Source: Channallabes apus (Eukaryota; Chordata; Actinopteri; Siluriformes; Clariidae). Taken from it: a stretch of 64,000 nucleotides of DNA. A program made the translations under genes and the position numbers. This document shows positions 19,595-32,005 of the stretch, piece by piece. The stretch lies in contig CM060107.1 of assembly GCA_030522415.1 (NCBI GenBank), positions 21,178,071 to 21,242,070 on the forward strand, read 5' to 3'. Position 1 is the stretch's first letter. Each line of letters begins with the position of its first letter. The notes beneath the pieces are model-generated. The model did not search any database and had not been told where the DNA came from. It saw only the letters and a program-made list of their open reading frames with translations.

Positions 19595-20606
19595 TCAAAC
19601 ACCAGCAGACACAAGACAGATAGGATTATGCTGAGGAGGGATGTTTAAGATGAATGGTTTAGGGGGGGGATGGACCAAACCATTAAAGCAGTTGCCTTTT
19701 GCAGGTTTTAAGGCCGTCACACTTTCTTGTGGGTCAGCATCCTGGCACTCCACGGCTGAAAGGGCGATCAGCATCTGTGCTGCATAGTACGTAACCATGA
19801 TGATGGCACGCGAGTGTGGCACTGAGAACCAATATTTGTCCACGGCAAGGGTGAAGTCTGACACCATGAAGAGAACAGCTCCAAAGCAAGTCGACAGCTG
19901 GGACCATGTCCACAGGTCGTGGGCCAGCTGCACACCAGCGATGGCCCTCCAGGTCATAAAGCCAATCAGAAAGATGTAACCAGCCACCAGGAAAATGGAA
20001 ATGCCAGAAAGATGAGGGTAGAGGAGGGCATAGCAAAGGCCTGAGATAGTGCCGATGACCAGGCCTGCTGGTAGGTTCAGTGGTTTCATCCCAAAAGCAG
20101 ATGTAAACAAGATGTGTGTGATGGCAAACATCAGCAGGCCTGTTACAAACAATGGTTGAAGGTGCCATGGGTTAAATAAAACAACATAAATGAACATTAT
20201 ATATTTAAATATGATGCATGTGATAATTGATGAAACCAGAAAGAACATCAATAATCAATTTAATTCTGATTCTGATAGTTATGCCAACTACCATGTCTGA
20301 TTACATTATACTAAAGAGATCAAATGAAAAGTTGAATTCACTAGGAAAGAAGTAACCTTGCTTCTCCCAGACCAGAAAGGCGTCACCAAGAGCTGAGAAT
20401 ATGAGTCCTGCGAGGATCTTTCTAGCACTCGAATGGGTTCTTAAAAAGCTGATGCCATGGGAAAGCAGGAAGCCCCAGAGACAGAAAATGGGCCAACATT
20501 TAAGAAAGGTACTGAACCAAGATGGGTTGGAGGTGGGCAGCCACAGGACAAAATAGATACAGGTGGCTATGAAGAAGGGCACCAGTTTTATGACTTCACT
20601 TTTCAC
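19595..20606 (-). CDS. tmem86a: TMEM86A-like lysoplasmalogenase (two coding exons; first exon not found)
   Basis: Exon 20606-20342 starts after the acceptor 'ttttttgcag' in phase 0 and reads 'VKSEVIKLVPFFIATCIY', 'WLPTSNPSWFSTFLKC', 'GLIFSALGDAFLVW' and 'QGYFFPS'. I place the donor at A|GTGAAT (20341) because joining to the exon 20139-19595 ('LLMFAITHILFTSAFGMKPL', 'LCYALLYPHLSG', 'SRAIIMVTYYAAQMLIALS') keeps phase and family length. The YhhN/TMEM86 family are multi-pass membrane enzymes that hydrolyse the vinyl-ether bond of lysoplasmalogens; conserved acidic residues (GDAF, SDF) are present. The gene is orthologous by sequence to TMEM86A rather than B (recall). The short first exon (about 7 codons in relatives) was not identified upstream. 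The C-terminus runs about 30 residues past the usual end (after 'ALKPAKGN'), perhaps through loss of the ancestral stop. Confidence 0.85.
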
Positions 20607-20806
20607 CTGCAAAAAACAACAGAACATTTTAAGGAAATACACAAAATATATTATGTAATTAGATGCGGTAGTAGACAGTTCTACTATTTCTATATGAGTT
20701 CTACTAGTTTTATATGTATAATAATAAAAATTAAGAAAAATAAAGTACAATTTAGTGAGCTCAATAAAAAGTATTTCACGAGTGCTTGAACCAATCACCT
20801 GGTGCA

Positions 20807-21118
20807 GATCAGACCCATGAAAAAAAATAATTAAATGTTTTCCCAGTTAGACGGAGTATCAAATCCATGTTCTAGATTGCTTTGGCATGGAACTAATGAC
20901 GTTGTCTATCAAAAGAAAAAAAAAAGAAAAGAAAAAAAGCCTGCACCCAATGTAGAAATTTGTATATTGTTGTTTTTGCTCTCTCTGTATGACTAAGTTC
21001 AATATAATGATGACTGATACAGGATACATGTAAATGATACACTTCTGTTGCCTTTACTGGTTAATGTACACATCCATAATTATCAGCTGAAAAAACATCA
21101 CATAATACCCACATATAT
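20807..21118. other. tmem86a upstream/intron sequence, nothing recognised
   Basis: AT-rich with short A-runs (20910-20940). No repeat family, exon or motif that I can support. Confidence 0.4.
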
Positions 21119-21827
21119 TAGGGCTGCATGATACATCATTTCAGCATCGACATTGCAATGTGCGCATGGGCAATAGTCAAGCTGCTCTTTAAAAAACACA
21201 TACGAGGATTAACCCTTAAAACTCAAGCAGTGCTGATCCAGGCAGCAACACAGCATGATTTTTAAAAAAAATGCTGGGTCTGCTGACACATTTTATGATA
21301 TTTGGCAGCCTTTCTTAACTTTTGCTGAGGGCCTGAACACAGACATTATTGTACTGTAAAGGAAGTGTGTGGGGAAGATTACTTAGTTACTTATTATTAT
21401 TTAATTTAATTTAAAATTTTTTTATGAACATCTGATTGTTATGGCATCCTTGTGTTTGTCTGGTGTTGGGGAGGATGGGGGGGGGGGGGGGGGTTGGTTT
21501 TGTGTTCTCTTTTGTTGAGTTTTTTTTTTCAGTATAGGTTGAAAATAAATAAATAAAAAAACCTTTGAGCATAAAAAAAAATTATTAACTGAAGTTCTGC
21601 CGGGTGTGGAGGCTTCAGACATAACAAGGAGGCTTCATACATTACACTGTGCATTTGTGTTTTTCAGATATGTCAGAAACAACCAAAACCAACCAAAAAC
21701 ATACATGATCTTTTGTGATTATTTTGTTCAAACATTTTTGAATGAAGTCATGTTTGTATAGTTTGTAGAAAATTCAGTCCATCATACTGCCTATGTTGTG
21801 CTGAAAAAAGGATAAAATGATATGCCC

Positions 21828-21897
<70 letters not shown>

Positions 21898-22352
21898 AAT
21901 ATATGCCAATGCTATAAAGCTATACGTACATAGCCTCCCCATAACTTGATCACTTCTAGATGCCAGACTGCACTTCTTCATTCAAAAAGTAGCTACTTTA
22001 TTTTAGAGTGAAGCAATATTCATTGTTAATACTGTATCATACCATATTAGATCCTTGATTTGCTTGAATTGATAGTGAATAAGGTTAGTCAAATAGTGTA
22101 AACAACCCAAAAATAAGGCAAAAAGTAAAAAGTAATTTTTCAGGATTTTTATTATACTTTTTCTTATACAGTTTTTATTTTCTATGAAGATGTCTACAAA
22201 CACACCCTATTTATTGTAGAATAATTTTTTATTCATTTTTAAGGAATTCAAGATGTCTGATGAACATTCCTGTATTCCTACATATTGCAATATATATGAC
22301 AGAAATAAACGATATCGCAATGTAAATTTTTTTTCCAATATTGTGCATTCCT
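21119..22352. mobile_element. Degenerate hAT-like element
   Basis: 'agggctgcatgata' at 21120 and the inverted, diverged 'atattgtgcattcct' at about 22338-22352 resemble ends of common fish hAT MITEs. The interior is AT-rich with a GT microsatellite and no transposase. No flanking duplication was found, so the borders are uncertain. Confidence 0.35.
21833..21894. repeat. (TG)n microsatellite
   Basis: About 31 uninterrupted TG units. Confidence 0.97.
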
Positions 22353-22619
22353 AATACACATACACTTTGGAAATGATATAGTAGAAAGTTTCTTCAGCTT
22401 GAAATTTAATGTAAATGTTGTTCTGGCTAAAGTTTCCAGTCCTATCTTTGCTGCTCATCTATTTCAGCGCATAACAGGTGTTAAAAAAAATTTAGCTTGT
22501 TCTTTTGTCATTTCGTCAACCAATCAAACGACTTGTGATCAGTGTTTCTACTGTCGATGCATATCGCCTTTTAAACCAACGCACGAACACACAATAATCC
22601 TAGACAACTCAATCCGGCC

Positions 22620-22744
22620 ATACTAATCATCAACAACAGGTGTGCTCGAAGAACCAACTTAGCCAGGTCTTAATTAGCACGATGATCTCATCTTAGATGT
22701 ATCAGTTCATCCCGGATGTGTCAAGCAACGTGCGAAGAACGGAC
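22620..22744. mobile_element. PIF/Harbinger-like MITE fragment
   Basis: Contains 'catcttagatgtatcagttc' and ends 'gtgcgaagaacggaccc', close to the 'GGGCCC...' ends of Harbinger-type MITEs in fish. Only one end is recognisable. Confidence 0.35.
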
Positions 22745-22747
22745 CCC

Positions 22748-23214
22748 TGTTAAGTGGGTTTTGTTTTGTCTGGTTTTGTTTGTTTGTTTGTTTAATTATA
22801 GTTGGCCTTTTGGTTTCTGGAGCTTTAAGTTAAGTTTATATTTGTCTTAATTTAGTTTGTCTCTGTTTCTCCTTGCAGGATTAGCCTCTAGGAGACTTAG
22901 CCTTTTGTGTTTACCCTCATGTGTGCGTTTAGCCCCTTGCATGTATAGTCCCCTGTGTTTAGTCCTCTAGTCTGTTTGGTGTCTCGTCTTGTTTGGTTTG
23001 TATCACTTGTCTATACTGTATACTAGTGTAATCCCTTGTCTGTGTATGAGTTGATTATTGGTTTTGTTTATAGTATTTTCCAAAGTAAAGTCAACTTCCT
23101 TTGTTCATGATTTGTTTGGTTTGTATTTCATTAAAGACTTTGTTTGCCACTTTATCCCATCTGCATCTATACCTCACCTGCATGCCCACAGACCAACACC
23201 TAGCAGTATATGAC
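22748..23214 (+). mobile_element. Partial LTR, same family as the solo LTR at 3127-6411
   Basis: Shares 'ctctaggagacttagcc'-like, 'ttcctttgttcatg' and 'catctgcatctatacctcac' stretches with the reverse complement of 3160-3850. It has ATTAAA before 'gactttgtttgcc' and ends 'tatatgaca' (23214). The 5' half with the TATA-like box is missing. Confidence 0.7.
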
Positions 23215-23530
23215 AACTTGGCTCTTTATTTAGAGGAAATAAATTGAAATTATGTTGTTCCACTGGAAAAAAGGCGTGAAGTGGAAACTCTGAACTATAT
23301 GATATAAGGTGTTTAAAATAAGACTATTACTGGCTGTAATGTCATACAAAGTGGATGTATATAAAAAGCATGGCCTCTAAGATTTCCAATATAACAGTTA
23401 TATTCCAATGTATATGTCTTTGACAAAAGTTGTGTACGTTGTCAGCTGTGTAAGTAGCTTCTGGTGCTGTGGAAAGTTGAACTACGTAGTACAGCTGAAG
23501 CACAGCTTTTGTCTTAAACACACTGTTTAT

Positions 23531-23730
23531 GTGGAAACATTTATATATACAGTGGAAACTTGGATTGCGAGTAATGCGATTGTGAGTGTTCCACAAGACG
23601 AGCAAAGATTTGTAATAAATTTTTATTTGGAAAACGAATAATTCTTGGTTTATGAGTACCTATTATCATGAAGCACGCATACGTTTCTTGTTTTGACGTC
23701 GAGCATCACGTGATCACAACTGAGCCTGAA
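23531..23730. mobile_element. Fragment of a mariner/Tigger-like MITE
   Basis: 'acagtggaaacttggattgc' with 'cacaagacgagcaaag' is the start of a widespread fish MITE; a piece from the same family type appears at 57835-57965. No ORF. Confidence 0.45.
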
Positions 23731-23857
23731 TCTGTGGGATATTGTGAAGAGAAAGTTGAGAGACAAAAGACACAAGAATCTGCAAAAGGATTCCCAACCA
23801 AGTATTGAGTGCATAACTGAACATAATTATTTGAAGGTTGACTTTTTTTTGTATTAA

Positions 23858-24079
23858 AAACACTTTTCTTTTATTGGTCGGACGAAATATGCTAATTTTT
23901 TTAGATTTTGGGTTTTCATGAGCTGTATGCCACAATCATCAATATTAAAACAATAAAAGGCTTGAACTAATCCAGTTGTGTGTAATGAATCTAAAATATA
24001 TGAAAGTCTAATGTTGATCAGTACATTACAGAAAATAATGAACTTTATCACAATATGCTAATTTTTTGAGAAGGACCTG
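23858..24079. mobile_element. Mariner-type MITE end
   Basis: Ends 'atgctaattttttgagaagg' plus 'acctgt', a known fish Tc1/mariner terminal sequence, with internal copies of 'atatgctaatttttt' near 23887 and 24052. Confidence 0.5.
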
Positions 24080-24098
24080 TGTGTGTGTGTGTGTGTGT

Positions 24099-24153
<55 letters not shown>
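24079..24153. repeat. (TG)n(TA)n compound microsatellite
   Basis: TG units, a short imperfect bridge, then about 23 TA units. Confidence 0.95.
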
Positions 24154-24155
<2 letters not shown>

Positions 24156-24156
<1 letters not shown>

Positions 24157-25147
24157 TATGAACACAAAACTCTCTGCAAGTCAAGCCACAATATCCAAAC
24201 TTGACTTTAGCCTAATTACATAAATATGCTGTGCAAATGTGTATTATTCTGCTAAACAAACTAAAATAAAATAAAAACACAACATTCCTCAGGTAAACAA
24301 AAGCCACAGACCCAAATAGTGAATAATAAGCATAGACACGTCAGACACTGTCACGCTATGAGAGTCACGTCCTCTCTATTTTCCAGAAGTACAATTCAAT
24401 CATCAACACGGTTAGGACACTAGCAGTATTTAAAATTGATGTGGAGTCTAAGGGCCCAGATGGGATATAAGAATAGGGATGCAGCTATCCACTTCCCCCA
24501 GTGGGAAACATGAGCATCAACATGTGCGTTTTCTATACTTTTAATATATAAATAATATGCATGCACTTACCACACTAACAATTGAAAGCATGTTTATATT
24601 AGGATTCTATCCGTGATCTAACTTCTACACGTGATCCGTGATGATGCTCAGACTGAAAGAACCCTGAAGTGAAGTGAAACGCGACGACAAGTATATATGT
24701 GCTCCTTTGTGCAGAAAAAAATTTGTGTCTCTTATTTGGGACAGTTCAGCATCGGGGGAGGAGAGAAATCGGCTTTAGCTGTAGTGGGTAGGGATGAAGA
24801 GGTAAGTGCGGATTGGTCGGATTAGAAACTTCTGTCCAATGAAAATGTGAGCATGTCAGTGACAGTGGCCGCCCACGCGTGGGAGGGATCTCTCTGGCTT
24901 ATTTACAACTTCTTTCCCCATGCTTTATGTCATAAAGAAGTCTTAAAAACCTGACTAAATAGCACTAGAATTAATTCTATAATTGTATTTATATTTTTAC
25001 ATTACACTATAAACAATGCCATGTGCTTTTCGATGCTGCCTGGTGAGGTTTCATCTGTCCTTGAAGGCTGTAAATTATGTAGATTTTTATAAGACCTGTA
25101 TGAGACTGATATAATGCACTGTTTTTGTCAGCAATTGCCAAAATGCT
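24156..25147. other. Unique-looking sequence; possible promoter near 24600-24900
   Basis: The 24600-24900 part is richer in CpG and holds two CCAAT-type boxes in minus orientation (opposite 24813 and 24837) and one short ATG..GTAAGT combination on plus (24785). It could contain the tmem86a promoter or first exon, but I found no matching coding start. Confidence 0.3.
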
Positions 25148-25330
25148 AAAAATTATATTCTAACTAGTAGGGATGGGAATCACCAGTCGCCTCTCAATAC
25201 GATATCATATTACCTTGGTGACAATTCGATTAAAATTTGGATTTTATAAGTATCACGATTTTATAAATACTTCAATATTACTTTTAAAACCTTTAAAAAT
25301 GGTTAATCATTGATTAAATGCAGCCCGTTC
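25148..25330. mobile_element. hAT-like MITE fragment
   Basis: 'tagggatgggaatcaccag' followed by 'caatacgatatcatatta' and 'acaattcgatt' matches the start of a common fish hAT-type MITE. The far end is not recognised. Confidence 0.45.
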
Positions 25331-25869
25331 TTTATATATGTTTTCTCACTTAAAAACCAAGAGCAGCATGCAAACAGTACAAAATAGCATCAAATACAAG
25401 AGTTTAACATTCAACTTAAAAAGTAACAAACTAACAATTAACAATTTTAACAAAGCAAGCAAATAATTCACTCCTACCACATGGTAACCAGTTCGGGAAG
25501 AGTTTATCACCTGTAGTCTCAAAACTCATCTTGGCAGTGGGCACGTGACTAATTGGCGTTTTTCTACACGTCTGTAATGAATGGGTTTGAGACAGATTTG
25601 CTCACAGAGTTTGGAGAAATTGGCAGATCAGAGGATTTAACGCATGATTTTTGATAGTGTAATGCCATAAAATGTTTCTGTTGCACCACTCGAAAGTTAT
25701 ATAACTGAGGCCATGGCCAATCTACTAATAACCAACCAATTCTGGTCACTGGCTGATTGACTGTTTCATCTTTACTATTAAAATTATTATTATTTTTTTT
25801 ATAAATTTGAGTCAGTGTGGCAATACATGAATCTGCACACAGAAGAATCATGGTCCATAAAGGTCCTGA

Positions 25870-26035
25870 ATTATAATTTTTTGCATATTTGTCACACTTA
25901 AATGACTGAGTTCATCAAACAAAATTTTATATTACACAAAGTTAACCTGACTAAATACAAAATGCAGTTTTTAAATGATGATTTACTTTATTAAGAGAAA
26001 AAAAGCTGTCCAAACATATCTGGCCCTCAAAAAAG
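25870..26035. mobile_element. Tc1-like terminal fragment
   Basis: 'tttgtcacacttaaatg' and 'caaaatgcagtttttaaatg' match the left end of the Tc1 element at 32006-33623, followed by the 'ggccct' border. No transposase part. Confidence 0.6.
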
Positions 26036-26921
26036 CATCAAGGTCTGGTCACGATCCACCATTTTGCGATGCCTATTGTACAGTATATAGCTTTGAAACT
26101 GCTATCATATTGAAAATTAAAAAAAAAAAAAACATCTTTCATTCCCCACATCTCTGGTTTAAAAATATTATACAGCCAAGATCTATAAATGGTGTAGAAA
26201 GAGTTGGCATTGAGAAACACAAAGTAAGATGCATGAACTTTTTTTTAAAACACAAATCTCAGTAAACTGCTTGACTCATTTTATCTAGTGCATGAATTAA
26301 ACCAGTGAGCAACACCGCGCTTTGTATTGTACCCTTTGCAGTTAGACTTGCCCTCTTTGATGTGGGGTAGGTGAATTACATGGCGAAAGTAAGCAGCATT
26401 AGTAACAGCAGTAGCTTATGTCCTAATTGCATAGGATTAGTTTTATTTGAGGACCTTGTTTTATTTAGAAATTACCACTCCCCACGCACACACACATCTG
26501 AAATTCTTGTGCACTGTTTTGGATGGGGTATTGTTTGGAAAGGTCTAGCTGAAGAGTGTTCCTTACCGCATGCTGCCATACATGTCATCCATCTCCATTT
26601 AATCATTATTTTTGCTTTCGCCCTTCTGATGGTTTTCAGCATTCTCTTTCTGCATTGTTGTATAGCGATATGACCTAGCACCCAAAATACTTTCAAAGCA
26701 CTCCAACACAGCCCCATTCTTCACGGAAGATGAATAAAGAGGCACACAGGAAACTTTGAAAGAATTATATTTAATCCTGCCAAACTCTGGCCAAATCATA
26801 GACAGGCTGGTTCGCACAGGACTAATATTATCACAGGATCTTGGTGGTCAGCGAAATATGGTAGGTCATTTGTGGGGGAATTTTTACTTTAAAAATGACT
26901 GACATGGCCGGTTCGCACTGG
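26036..26921. other. No gene or repeat recognised
   Basis: Mixed AT-rich sequence up to the 5' truncation point of the next L2 copy. Short frames only, none with a known motif. Confidence 0.4.
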
Positions 26922-29900
26922 ATTTGCAGATTTCATCTCAGACCTGGTCATTTCTGTAGACAAAGTGTTAATTGCTGGAGATTTTAACATTCATTTTGAG
27001 AATCCAGAAGACCCTCCCCTCTGAGAACAGCATTTATATCCATACTGGACTCCGTAGGTGTAAATCAGTGTGTAGTAGGACCCACTCATAAAGCAGGTCA
27101 CACTTTAGATTTAGTAATATTCTTCGGATTAATTATAAGAAATGTATTCACAATTCCACTGTCTGAAATTATCTCAGATCACTATCTTGTCTCCATTCAA
27201 GTGTCTCACAGTGATAATGTACGCACAGTACCGCGCTACCGTATTAAACGTACATTCACATCAACTACCACACAGAGTTTTATCAGTAATCTCCCAGAGT
27301 TACCAACTTCGATTAGGCCACCGTCTGACCCCACAGAACTTGATCAGGCGACTGAATATTTAGAGTCGACACTTCGTTGTACCTTAGATAATGTAGCTCC
27401 AGCTAAAAGAAAAATTATTAGAGATAAGAAACTCGCTCCCTGGTATAACGATCACACGCGCACTTTAAAACAGACTGCTCGGAAATTAGAGTGTAAATGG
27501 CGTCAAACTAAATTGTTGGTATTTCAAATAGCATGGAAAGAGAGCATCCTGAACTATAGGAAAGCTCTTAGTGTAGCTAGATCAACGTATCTCTCCACTC
27601 TTATAGAAGAAAATAAAAATAATCCTAGATTTTTATTTAATACCGTAGCCAAATTAACCAGAAATAAGACCACTACAGAAATCTCCACAACAACATCATG
27701 CAATAGTGAGGACTTCATGAACTTTTTTAATAATAAAATTGTAAATATCAGGCATAAAATTGAGGCTTTGAAACCAAACAATGTAATTGATACTGATGTT
27801 AACCTAGCCATGTCAGATTCAAACCTAGAATACTTTACTCCTCTTGAAGAGAATGAACTAATTTCACTCATCTCTTCTGCAAATTCATCAACCTGTATAT
27901 TAGATCCTATACCGACACATTTTCTTAAACAGATAGTACCAGTAATAACAGAACCGATGTTGAGAATAATTAATTCCTCACTCAGCATTGGTTATGTTCC
28001 AAAATCTTTTAAAGTAGCAGTTATTAAACCAATAATTAAGAAACCTGACCTCGACCCCTGTCAGCTGTCCAATTACAGGCCAATATCAAACCTCCCCTTT
28101 ATCTCTAAGATTCTGGAAAAGATAGTAGCGGAGCAGCTATGCTCATATCTACATAGAAATGGCATACATGAACTGTATCAGTCAGGATTTAGGCCTCATC
28201 ACAGCACAGAAACAGCACTCGTTAAAGTAGTAAATGACCTCCTATTGGCCTCTGATCAGGGTTGTGTAACTATGCTTGTATTACTCGACCTCAGTGCAGC
28301 TTTTGACACTATTGATCATGCTATTCTTCTTCACAGATTAGAAAATTTAGTAGGAATTAAGGGTACAACCCTCTCCTGGCTCAGATCCTATTTGACCGAT
28401 CGTTATCAGTATGTAGACTTAAATGGTGATAATTCCGCATGTTCTCTAGTGGAGTTTGGCGTTCCGCAGGGTTCAGTTTTAGGCCCACTGCTTTTTTCCC
28501 TTTACATGCTTCCTCTGGGCAACATAATCCGTAAGCATGGTATTAGTTTTCATTGTTATGCTGACGACACACAGCTATACGTCTCAACAAAACCTGATGA
28601 GAAAAACCATCTTACTAAAGTTGAGCAATGTGTTCAGGACATAAGAAATTGGATGCTAATTAACTTCCTTCTGCTTAATCCGGATAAGACAGAAGTTCTA
28701 GTCATAGGACCGCATACAGCTAGAAGTAAAATCTTAGATCACACCGTAACTTTAGATGGCCTTTCTGTTCCGTCAAGTGCAACAGTAAAAGACCTCGGCG
28801 TGATTATAGATTCCAGCCTTTCATTTGAAGCTCATGTAGATAATATCACCAGGATAGCATTCTTTCACCTTAGAAATATCGCCAAAATAAGAAATATATT
28901 GTCGCTAAATGATGCAGAAAAACTAGTTCATGCTTTTATCACTTCTAGGTTGGACTATTGTAATGCCTTACTGTCTGGTTGTTCAGTTAGGTGCATAAAC
29001 AAGCTTCAGCTAGTCCAGAATGCAGCAGCGAGAGTCCTCACTAGAACCAGAAGATATGAGCACATCACCCCTATCCTATCTTCACTGCATTGGCTCCCTG
29101 TGAAATTTCGCATTGATTTTAAAATACTACTCTTGACATATAAGGCATTAAATGGTCTCGCGCCGCAGTATCTGAGCGAACTGCTAGTGTCTTACGATCC
29201 GCCACGCCTACTTCGGTCAAAGGATGCAGGCTGCTTATCAGTACCGCGTATTATGAAAACTACAGCTGGGGGCAGAGCTTTTTCTTACAAAGCCCCAAAA
29301 TTATGGAATAGTCTTCCAAATAGTGTTCGGGACTCAGACACAGTCTCAGTGTTTAAGTCTAGGCTAAAAACCTATTTATTTAACCAAGCATTTTATAAAT
29401 AGATTTGCCATAAGGTAAAGGAGCAGATCTGGGGGACTCATGGACGTAGAGTATTATGGTGAACTGGTATGTTTAGATGCTGTCTTCCTCAGTCTCATTT
29501 GATCACTCAGGTTTGTTGACGGTGAGGTGATTGTTTGCTTTACATCTCAGGGAGCCCTCATGTTTGTGTTTCCTTCTGGCTCTCCCTTTTAGTTATGCTG
29601 TCATAGTTAGTCCTGCCGGAGTCCCTGCTTGCACTCTACAGTAAATATACATTCACATTAGACATTGTGACTGTGACCATACCTAATTGCAATCTCTCCT
29701 CCTCTTCTCTTCCTCCCCCTCTTTCTCTTTCCTCTCTCCCCCTGTCTCCCCCTTTCACTCTTTCTCTCTCTCTCTCTGTCGAGCTACACATGTGGTTCCT
29801 GAGCTGCCAGTGATCCAGACTCCCTCTGCCCTCCGGACCTGTCTGATCCATCCTGGTGCCCGGTTTCTGGTTGGAGGTCTCATCGCATGGATGCCCCGTG

Positions 29901-30398
29901 TGTCTCTTTAGGATGCGTCTGGTGTCTGGGGATGATTCTCTATACTTAGAAGATGGTTCTGGCCTCGACTGGTGTGGTCAGCTGTTTCTCTGAGGACTTG
30001 ACAATTCGATAGTTCAGGACTGGAACTTTCTACAAGTCTATCTGAGTCTCGAATAACTACTGGACTCCATTTTACATCAAGTATTATAACATCAACTAAC
30101 ATCAACTATTATAGCTGAACCTAACACTTAACACTGTATAAATGCAGATCATTTCCTGCTATCTGTTTCACCCAGATGAGGATGGGTTCCCTGTCGAGTC
30201 TTCCTATTACCGTCTCAGGGAGTTTTTCCTTGCCACTGTCGCCCTCGGGCTTGCTCGCCAGGGACTATCTGAACATTTTGATTCATACACATTCACATTC
30301 CATACAAACTTAAATAATTCTTTTGATTGTGTAAAGCTGTTTTGAGACAATGTCAATTGTTAAAAGCGCTATACAAATAAAACTGAATTGAATTGATT
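26922..30398 (+). mobile_element. L2-type LINE, subfamily A, copy A2 (5' truncated)
   Basis: Begins inside the endonuclease ('gatttgcagatttcatctc') and runs to 'aaactgaattgaattga'. By eye it differs from copy A1 at only a handful of sites over 3.4 kb, plus a 5-bp insertion in the endonuclease (about 27018) and a roughly 20-bp deletion in the 3' UTR (near 30200). No clear target duplication was found. Confidence 0.9.
27201..29402 (+). CDS. L2 ORF2, endonuclease-truncated; reverse transcriptase intact
   Basis: A 733-codon open frame covering the end of the endonuclease and all of RT: '[17 protein letters not shown]', '[13 protein letters not shown]', '[13 protein letters not shown]' and 'CYADDTQ' are unchanged from copy A1. 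The endonuclease N-terminus is missing and its remaining part is shifted out of frame by the 5-bp 'ccctc' insertion near 27018, so the copy should not retrotranspose by itself. The first codon is not a natural start. Confidence 0.88.
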   Translation: MSHSDNVRTVPRYRIKRTFTSTTTQSFISNLPELPTSIRPPSDPTELDQATEYLESTLRCTLDNVAPAKRKIIRDKKLAPWYNDHTRTLKQTARKLECKWRQTKLLVFQIAWKESILNYRKALSVARSTYLSTLIEENKNNPRFLFNTVAKLTRNKTTTEISTTTSCNSEDFMNFFNNKIVNIRHKIEALKPNNVIDTDVNLAMSDSNLEYFTPLEENELISLISSANSSTCILDPIPTHFLKQIVPVITEPMLRIINSSLSIGYVPKSFKVAVIKPIIKKPDLDPCQLSNYRPISNLPFISKILEKIVAEQLCSYLHRNGIHELYQSGFRPHHSTETALVKVVNDLLLASDQGCVTMLVLLDLSAAFDTIDHAILLHRLENLVGIKGTTLSWLRSYLTDRYQYVDLNGDNSACSLVEFGVPQGSVLGPLLFSLYMLPLGNIIRKHGISFHCYADDTQLYVSTKPDEKNHLTKVEQCVQDIRNWMLINFLLLNPDKTEVLVIGPHTARSKILDHTVTLDGLSVPSSATVKDLGVIIDSSLSFEAHVDNITRIAFFHLRNIAKIRNILSLNDAEKLVHAFITSRLDYCNALLSGCSVRCINKLQLVQNAAARVLTRTRRYEHITPILSSLHWLPVKFRIDFKILLLTYKALNGLAPQYLSELLVSYDPPRLLRSKDAGCLSVPRIMKTTAGGRAFSYKAPKLWNSLPNSVRDSDTVSVFKSRLKTYLFNQAFYK

Positions 30399-30494
30399 AA
30401 GATCACAGACAACCTCCACAATTATTACAAATGACTAGAGATCTCCATGCTATTACCATGCAAACAGGACATTAAACTTGTAAAGTTTTTTTAA

Positions 30495-31065
30495 AGTTGC
30501 GTAGTAGAAGAGGCGAGTTGCTCGGTCTGTCCGCTGTGCTTCGGTAAGCTTTTCTGGTGCCAGGAGAGACTCAGTCAAACACACACACACGTTGTCTGTC
30601 AGAAAGGTCTCTGTTTATTAACAGCAAAAGATGGGGTTTATATATGTTTGACCAAACGCCTGGGCTATAGACATGTTACTACAAAGAGCATGAACCATTG
30701 TAAATGTCCTGGTGAGATCCTGAAGAATCAAAGGAGAGGAAGATAGAGGTGTCCGTGCAGAGACAGATCACAAGATGTTGGCTGGAGTTAGGGGGAGAGG
30801 GGGAAGGAGACAGAGGGAGAGAGAGAGGGGGAGAGAGAGAGAGAGAGACATAAAGAGAGTCTGGGAAGTTGAGCGTGGGAGCGTTCACACCTTTAAGAAC
30901 AGATGCAAGAGGAGACAGGAAGATAGCAGCAGGAAAGATTTAACATGTTAGTATCAGATCTATGAGGAAGAGAACTAGAGAGTAGAAACAGCTTCTTTAT
31001 ATATAAAATAATTCTAACAAAACTGTTTCCTGATTCTCTTCATCAGGAAGAGTCCCATCCTCACA
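30495..31065 (-). mobile_element. Possible LTR or other repeat with purine-rich tract
   Basis: On the minus strand AATAAA (opposite about 30615-30622) is followed by 'cagagacctttctgac' and an end 'ctactacgcaac', reminiscent of an LTR R/U5 region. A GA-rich tract spans 30785-30851. No TG...CA borders with duplication were found and no coding sequence is attached. Confidence 0.3.
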
Positions 31066-31186
31066 GCAGAGCACAAGAGGGAATAAATGGACAGTGCACG
31101 CTCACTCATTTTGGTGGCTTTCACGACGCCAGCATGACGAATTTGGTGTATAAAATCAAAAGCACCTCATAGCGAGACTCTGGACT

Positions 31187-31275
31187 CATAATGAAAATTC
31201 TAATTCTAAAAATTCTAATTTTATTTGCCACATATACACAGTACGAAACACAGTACAATATGCAGTGAAATGCTT
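31187..31275 (-). mobile_element. 3' tail fragment of a Rex1-like LINE
   Basis: 'aattttatttgccacatata' and 'tgcagtgaaatgcttataaa' are the complement of the Rex1-like 3' end seen at 50266-50345. Only the tail is present. Confidence 0.65.
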
Positions 31276-31756
31276 ATAAAAAGTAAATTAAAAAATGCTT
31301 ATAAAAATGTAATAAAAATAAGTGCAAAAAAAACTTATAAAAACAATACAAGTAAAATAAAATTCTCTAAAATGACATGTTCGGAGTCGTGCGCGGTAAT
31401 CCGGAGCAATCCTCACTGACTGATTAAACTGCACTCATGCCTCGGGTGCACAGAGCACTCGCACCTCTACATCCTTCACTCCTTCAGCTTCAACTCTCTT
31501 TCTGCTCCTCTTACAGCTCTCTCTCCAGCTTCATGCGATCTTTTAATGCAACACAGTTCCTACTATTGAACCAATAAATGTTTTAATATGACTGTCACTA
31601 AGTAACTAACAGCGTCACAGGGAATAAATACAGGGTCTCAACTATGAACATACACCTCACTGAGTGTACACACTAACTGCCCTGGATGCTAATCCCCGGT
31701 TTCTCCGGGACGAGCAGGCGCACTCATTACCCAGGTGCGATTTCTCACCCCTGGAG
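31276..31756. other. No gene recognised
   Basis: A-rich stretch then moderately GC-rich sequence (31380-31750). No ORF or family that I recognise. Confidence 0.4.
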
Positions 31757-32005
31757 CTGGGTTAAAACAAATTTCAAATTCAAATTTTATTGGTCACATA
31801 CACAATCATACACAGTATAATATGCAGTGAAATGCTTTATACGACCGCCAGTGACCTTAAAAAAAGAAAATAAAAGCTTGTACGTAAAATAAATAATCAA
31901 TAAAAAGGAAATACTAAAGAAATAATTTTAACTAGTAAAATTAACTGTGCAGTAAGGGCATAATAAAATATTGCAAAAATATAGAATATAGGGTAGAGTA
32001 TATAC

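Noticed and set aside
20793..20818. Minus-strand ATG..CAG|GTGATT as tmem86a first exon
   Set aside because: Its phase does not fit the phase-0 acceptor at 20606; joining would create a stop.
24785..24800. ATGAAGAG followed by GTAAGTG as a first exon
   Set aside because: Too short, no downstream exon and opposite to tmem86a; only noted as possible promoter context.
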